A stretch of DNA of 39,262 nt from JBIQKZ01 sp044464765. GTDB taxonomy: Bacteria; Pseudomonadota; Gammaproteobacteria; Burkholderiales; Burkholderiaceae_B. Under the pieces are notes generated by a model that searched no databases, was not told the DNA's origin, and worked only from the letters and a program-made list of their open reading frames with translations. Made by a program: the position numbers and the translations under genes. The DNA is taken from NCBI GenBank assembly GCA_044464765.1, contig JBIQKZ010000023.1:1-39262 (forward strand), given 5' to 3'. Below are positions 36,014 through 39,262 of the stretch, in pieces. Within the stretch, counting starts at the first letter, position 1, and the number at the start of each line of letters is the position of its first letter.

Positions 36014-37240
36014 GTGGAAAGCACGATACCTCCAGCTACGCCTGGAATCAGAACTTCAACAACGGCAACCAGAACAACAACAACAACACGAGCGCCGAGC
36101 TGCGCGCCCGCGCCGTCCGCAGATTGGAGCGCACCCGCTGATTTCACCTTTGCAAGTCTGGTCGACGCCTATTTCGATTGCCGGCGCACTAAACGCAACA
36201 CGACCAGCGCCCTTACCTTCGAAATGCGCCTGGAATACAACCTGCGGCTGTTGTATGACGAGCTGATCGAGGGTCGCTACACACCCGGGCGGTCGATATG
36301 TTTTGTCATCACGCGCCCCAGGCCTCGCGAGGTCTGGGCGGCGCAGTTTCGCGACCGCGTCGTGCATCACCTGCTGCACAACCGCATCGCACCGCATTGC
36401 TATGCCCGCTTCATCGCTGACAGCTGCGCCTGCATCCCGGGCCGAGGTACGCTCTACGGGGCGCAGAGGCTCGAGGCGAAGGTGCGCAGCATCACCCAGA
36501 ATTGGAGCCGGCCTGCCTTCTACTTGAAATGCGATCTGGCCAACTTCTTTGTGGCTATCAACAAGCCCATTCTCGCAGGCCTGCTGGCCAGGCACGTGCA
36601 GGACCCCTGGTGGTGGCGTCTAACCGAAACCATCCTGTTTCACGATCCGCGCCAAGACTTCGAATACCGAGGCGATCCACACAAGCTTCAGCTTGTGCCG
36701 AAGCATAAGCGTCTGGTCGAGCAACCCCCGCACCTAGGCCTACCCATTGGCAACCTCAGCAGCCAGTTTTTCGCGAACGTCTACTTGGACGTACTCGACC
36801 AGTTCGTCAAACACGAATTACGGTGCCGGCACTACGTCCGGTACGTCGACGACTTCGTGTTGCTGCACGAGTCACCGCAATGGCTTAATGCTGCCAAAGC
36901 GCGCATTGAGGTGCTGCTGGCCGACAAGCTGCAGGCCGCACTTAACCCAGCGAAAACGATACTGCAGCCGCTGGATCGCGGCGTCGACTTCGTTGGCCAA
37001 GTCATCAAACCCTGGCGCCGCACGCTGCGCCGGCGCACTTATAACGACGCTCTGCAGCGCATCCGATCCGTCAACGAGCATGATCTCTTTGAGACCGCCA
37101 ACAGCTATTACGGCCAGATGCGCCAAGCCACCCACAGCCACCACGACCGCGCCCGACTTTCGAACGAACTACGTCGACGCGGCCACACCATCAAAGCCGA
37201 CCTTACCAAAACCTACAGGAGGGCGCGCCATGAACCATGA
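36014..37240 (+). CDS. DGR reverse transcriptase (N-terminus overlaps TR)
   Basis: About 408 aa if started at GTG 36014 (AGGG five bases before); ATG 35882 or 35936 would extend it. The RT core begins near FTFASLVDAYFDCRRTKRNT. Motifs: RPRPREVWAAQFRDRVVHHLL, FYLKCDLANFFVAINK (first catalytic Asp), LPIGNLSSQFFANVYLD with the DGR-type IGxxxSQ (36746-36766), YVRYVDDF catalytic Asp pair (36842-36853), and a thumb. No ordinary start codon lies between the template repeat and the RT core, so the template is probably read as Thr-rich N-terminal residues (TSTTATRTTTTTR). It copies TR RNA with errors at adenine. Gene end overlaps the 83-aa gene start. Confidence 0.9.
   Translation: MESTIPPATPGIRTSTTATRTTTTTRAPSCAPAPSADWSAPADFTFASLVDAYFDCRRTKRNTTSALTFEMRLEYNLRLLYDELIEGRYTPGRSICFVITRPRPREVWAAQFRDRVVHHLLHNRIAPHCYARFIADSCACIPGRGTLYGAQRLEAKVRSITQNWSRPAFYLKCDLANFFVAINKPILAGLLARHVQDPWWWRLTETILFHDPRQDFEYRGDPHKLQLVPKHKRLVEQPPHLGLPIGNLSSQFFANVYLDVLDQFVKHELRCRHYVRYVDDFVLLHESPQWLNAAKARIEVLLADKLQAALNPAKTILQPLDRGVDFVGQVIKPWRRTLRRRTYNDALQRIRSVNEHDLFETANSYYGQMRQATHSHHDRARLSNELRRRGHTIKADLTKTYRRARHEP
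36031..36125 (+). repeat. DGR template repeat TR
   Basis: 95 bp; the variable part holds ten AAY codons in the target frame (24 adenines in 57 bp) and the last 38 bp are constant. Upstream of 36030 and downstream of 36125 similarity to the VRs is lost. It lies between avd and the RT core as in most DGRs, but in an open frame continuous with the RT. Confidence 0.93.
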
Positions 37241-37481
37241 CGCCATATCCGTTCAGATGTGCCGAGACGCTGGCCTGGACGACGTCGCCACTGATGCGCT
37301 GCTGACCAGGATTTCGTCGCGTCTGATCACCCGTCGGCGACTTGAAACCGAGGCACGCCGCGTCATAGAGGCTTTTGAGACGATCGGCAACTCACCCCAT
37401 CAATTCGTTACGCGAAGCGATAAAGAGGCAGCCCAAGCCGCGCTCATCGCACTCAAAGCCGCACTGGAGGGAAGATCATGA
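37230..37481 (+). CDS. small helical protein after RT
   Basis: Encodes 83 aa (MNHDAISVQMCRDAGLDDVA, RRLETEARRVIEAFETIG, ending AALEGRS). Starts inside the RT 3' end and its stop overlaps the next gene. All-helical; no family recognised. It might be DGR-associated or a normal phage early gene. Confidence 0.65.
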   Translation: MNHDAISVQMCRDAGLDDVATDALLTRISSRLITRRRLETEARRVIEAFETIGNSPHQFVTRSDKEAAQAALIALKAALEGRS

Positions 37482-37630
37482 AAACGTTCATCAAACGCCT
37501 AATTTGCCACCACGGACCTTGGCGCGTTGTGTATATCGCTTTAGACGGCGTAACCAGCGCCATGTGCACCAAATGCGGCAAGATCAAGAGCGTGCCACTG
37601 CCGGCAGCAAGGAAAGACAACCATGGGTAG
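37478..37630 (+). CDS. small CxxC protein
   Basis: Encodes 50 aa with LICHHGPWRVVYIAL and MCTKCGKIKS, a single CxxC knuckle plus a CHH, so zinc binding is possible. The ATG overlaps the upstream TGA and its stop overlaps the next ATG. Unknown function. Confidence 0.55.
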   Translation: MKTFIKRLICHHGPWRVVYIALDGVTSAMCTKCGKIKSVPLPAARKDNHG

Positions 37631-37736
37631 CAACAGCAAGAAAGCCGCAGGACGAGTGCTCGAGAGCCTAGAGCACAATGAGTCTCCGCAGCCCTGGCAA
37701 GAAACAGAATCCCCCTTGAATGGTGTTGCGAAATGA
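37623..37736 (+). CDS. tiny polar protein
   Basis: Encodes 37 aa (MGSNSKKAAGRVLESLEHNE, then SPQPWQETESPLNGVAK). Coupled by overlap to both neighbours, which is the main support. Unknown function. Confidence 0.45.
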   Translation: MGSNSKKAAGRVLESLEHNESPQPWQETESPLNGVAK

Positions 37737-37987
37737 CGACTTACCCGCCCACTGTGGACGTGCAGGGCGCCGCAGACATACTGAAGGTGCACCCTAAAAC
37801 CGTCCTAAGCCTCATCGACGCCGGAGCTTTGCCCGCCGCCCGGGTCGGCAGGGCCTACGTGATGCTTACTGAAGACGTGATCAACCACGTGACTCAGATG
37901 ATTTCGAATCAAACATTCAATCGTATGAAGCGCCCTACCACATCTCGGCCGACAAGTCCGAACCGCGCAGGTTCGCGTACCTCATGA
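37733..37987 (+). CDS. xis: excisionase-like HTH protein
   Basis: Encodes 84 aa. MerR-like HTH_17 pattern: VDVQGAADILKVHPKTVLSL, IDAGALPAARVGRAYVMLTE, DVINHVTQM. This is the recombination directionality factor type that bends att DNA with integrase. Its 3' end overlaps the convergent integrase gene by 53 bp, so lytic rightward transcription produces Xis and antisense to int. Confidence 0.8.
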   Translation: MTTYPPTVDVQGAADILKVHPKTVLSLIDAGALPAARVGRAYVMLTEDVINHVTQMISNQTFNRMKRPTTSRPTSPNRAGSRTS

Positions 37988-39044
37988 GCATCGCCCGGCT
38001 CTTGTGGCCAGTGATTTTCATGATCTTCGTTTCAGACATGGTGGTGCGCTCGAACAGGCGACTCGTCGCCTCGTGCCGAAGGTCATGAAAGCGAAGGCCA
38101 GGACAGCCAGCCGCCTCGAAGATTTCTTTATATAAGTTGGAGAGATAATCGGACAGCTTCACAAGGGCCGCTTCAGACGAATCACCGTCCCACCATGGAA
38201 AAACATATTCCCCTTCGACGCCCTCGAGATATTCGGTGAGCGTAGCCAACGCCACTGTCGACAGCGGCACCTGCCTTTTGTCTCCGTTCTTGGTCTTATC
38301 CAAAAAAACGGTTCTCCGATCTAAATCCACCTGGCTCTTAGAGAGCGTGTACATTTCGCGCAGGCGCATTGCCGACTCGGTCGCTAGGGTATACATGCAC
38401 CGAATGGCAGGCACGTGTTCCAGTTTCCACGGCCGATGCTTTCTCGGGATGAAACCTGCGTCGATTAGAGTGAGGATTTTTTCGTCCTCGCCCGGCTCGA
38501 GCCGCCTATCGCGCGCTATATCAACCCGAGCCTCGCCCACGATCGCTACGTCCGCTTCCGTGTACTGTGAATAACCGTTGGGCAATGTTCGAAATGGATG
38601 GCCGGCCATTTGCATGTACTTCTTGCGCATGCCCCAGTCCGTACAGCGCGCCAAGGCCCCCACTCTGGCCCGAATCGTATCTGGCGCCAGGCGCTCGATA
38701 CGCTTCATGCTTTTGATCCATTCGTCCACCCAATCGGCATCCAGTGAGGAAAGTTTCACGTTCCCGCGCATTCTGACGATGACGCCCAGCGCCGATCGGT
38801 CTTTGCTTGATGGGTGTGCGTCTCGCTGGTACTCTCGGTCCAGCTGGGCAAGGGTAAGTACCCTGCCGGTAACTTGTGCTTCGCTGGGCACAATGCCGCG
38901 CGACAGCAGCGTTTCCACTCGCTCCGCATAGGCGTCCCCTTCGCGCTCGGAGGCGAATGTCATGTAAAGCGGCTTATCTAGCACGCCGGCGCGCTTGAAT
39001 GTGTACTGCCAGGTGCCGTTTGGGAATTGTTTTTTGCCCGCCAT
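37935..39044 (-). CDS. int: prophage integrase (tyrosine recombinase)
   Basis: Encodes 369 aa from ATG 39044 (MAGKKQFPNGTWQYTFKRAG); ATG 39053 is an alternative. N-terminal arm-binding, SAM-like core-binding, then catalytic domain with Arg (ATESAMRLREMYTL), Lys (DKTKNGDKRQVPL), His-x-x-Arg (RFHDLRHEATSR), His (ITGHKSR) and Tyr (LMRYANLRG). It lies 170 bp from attR and is read towards the inside of the phage. It integrates the phage into the tRNA gene. It is related to, but clearly different from, the recombinase at 2756. Confidence 0.93.
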   Translation of the reverse strand: MAGKKQFPNGTWQYTFKRAGVLDKPLYMTFASEREGDAYAERVETLLSRGIVPSEAQVTGRVLTLAQLDREYQRDAHPSSKDRSALGVIVRMRGNVKLSSLDADWVDEWIKSMKRIERLAPDTIRARVGALARCTDWGMRKKYMQMAGHPFRTLPNGYSQYTEADVAIVGEARVDIARDRRLEPGEDEKILTLIDAGFIPRKHRPWKLEHVPAIRCMYTLATESAMRLREMYTLSKSQVDLDRRTVFLDKTKNGDKRQVPLSTVALATLTEYLEGVEGEYVFPWWDGDSSEAALVKLSDYLSNLYKEIFEAAGCPGLRFHDLRHEATSRLFERTTMSETKIMKITGHKSRAMLMRYANLRGSDLSAEMW

Positions 39045-39158
39045 GTGATCCATCCTGGAACTGGTGATGCCCAGGGTCAACCTAGGCGTAGGACGGATGG
39101 TAGCAAGCTCTTTGTGGTTGGTAAAGACTCCCTTATACTCCCGTTCGAGCCGGTAAGC

Positions 39159-39196
39159 ACAAACAAAAACAGCCGCTTGGGTAACCCTAAGCGGCT
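39159..39196 (-). terminator. terminator of the restored tRNA gene
   Basis: AGCCGCTT (39171-39178) and AAGCGGCT (39189-39196) form an 8-bp stem extended by an inner GGGT/ACCC pairing. On the minus strand a T-rich run follows (complement of 39160-39170). It sits downstream of the tRNA 3' end, so the phage supplies both the 3' half and a terminator. Confidence 0.75.
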
Positions 39197-39212
39197 GATT
39201 TCTTTAGCTTTT

Positions 39213-39262
39213 TGGTGGTGGGTGCTACAGGGGTCGAACCTGTGACCTACGCCTTGTAAGGG
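39213..39262 (-). tRNA. attR: attR: 3' half of tRNA-Val(UAC) restored at right junction (5' half outside window)
   Basis: Identical to 1-50. Reads on the minus strand from anticodon loop CTTACAA through T-arm, AGCACCC acceptor strand and CCA. The 5' half would lie beyond 39262, so the gene here is partial within the window. Since integrase and tRNA terminator lie on this side, this copy completes the functional tRNA. Confidence 0.85.

Noticed and set aside
35831..36030. Open frame upstream of TR as a separate gene
   Set aside because: No recognisable domain and the frame runs straight through TR into RT; treated as possible RT leader only.

Overview
The window is a complete, apparently intact siphovirus-type prophage, cut exactly at its two attachment sites. 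A perfect 50-bp direct repeat occupies 1-50 and 39213-39262. Read on the minus strand it is the 3' half of a tRNA gene whose anticodon loop reads CTTACAA, so a tRNA-Val(UAC) by inference. The phage integrase (37935-39044) and an excisionase-like gene lie next to the right copy. The sequence is GC-rich with GC-rich third codon positions, and the protein families (P27/YmfN-type terminase, HK97 capsid, GGGAAAC tail-chaperone frameshift, DUF1566-like variable proteins) suggest a beta-proteobacterial host, probably Burkholderiales/Alcaligenaceae. That host call is inference, not a database result.

Layout from left to right. 1-1430: attL, a small gene behind a LexA-type SOS box, and a two-gene operon (acidic 98-aa protein plus HTH protein) with a palindromic operator between its -35 and -10. 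1428-2688 (minus): lysis genes Rz/Rz1, SAR-type endolysin and a holin-like protein. 2756-3763 (plus): a second tyrosine recombinase. 3723-6200 (minus): tail fibre region with three copies of an 18-bp site and three alternative fibre C-termini, a small shufflon-like invertible system. 6257-17890 (minus): tail genes, including the tip protein, tape measure and frameshifted chaperone; this stretch also holds two moron-like genes, one with a HEPN RNxxxH motif (plus strand) and one membrane protein. 17987-27714 (minus): head, connector, packaging and HNH genes, with a glycosyltransferase pair inserted. 27888-31901 (minus): Q-like antiterminator candidate, an iteron-rich candidate origin, a Toprim/VirE-type primase-helicase and small DNA-binding proteins. 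32217-33057: immunity region with a short CI-like repressor flanked by three operators on each side. 33096-37987 (plus): rightward operon with a dNMP kinase, a diversity-generating retroelement (two target genes, Avd, template repeat, reverse transcriptase), small genes and the excisionase-like gene. 37935-39262: integrase, tRNA terminator and attR.

How it works together. Lysogeny is set by the 131-aa repressor acting on six TTCCC-N6-GGGAA operators that cover a leftward promoter (cro-like gene, replication genes) and a rightward promoter (dNMP kinase, DGR, xis). The late genes are all on the minus strand and are punctuated by intrinsic terminators, as expected if the Q-like protein provides antitermination. 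The standout feature is that this one 39-kb element carries two mechanistically unrelated protein diversification systems. One is a recombinase-driven tail-fibre switch on the left. The other is a reverse-transcriptase-driven adenine mutagenesis system on the right with two simultaneous targets, whose template repeat appears to be translated as part of the reverse transcriptase.
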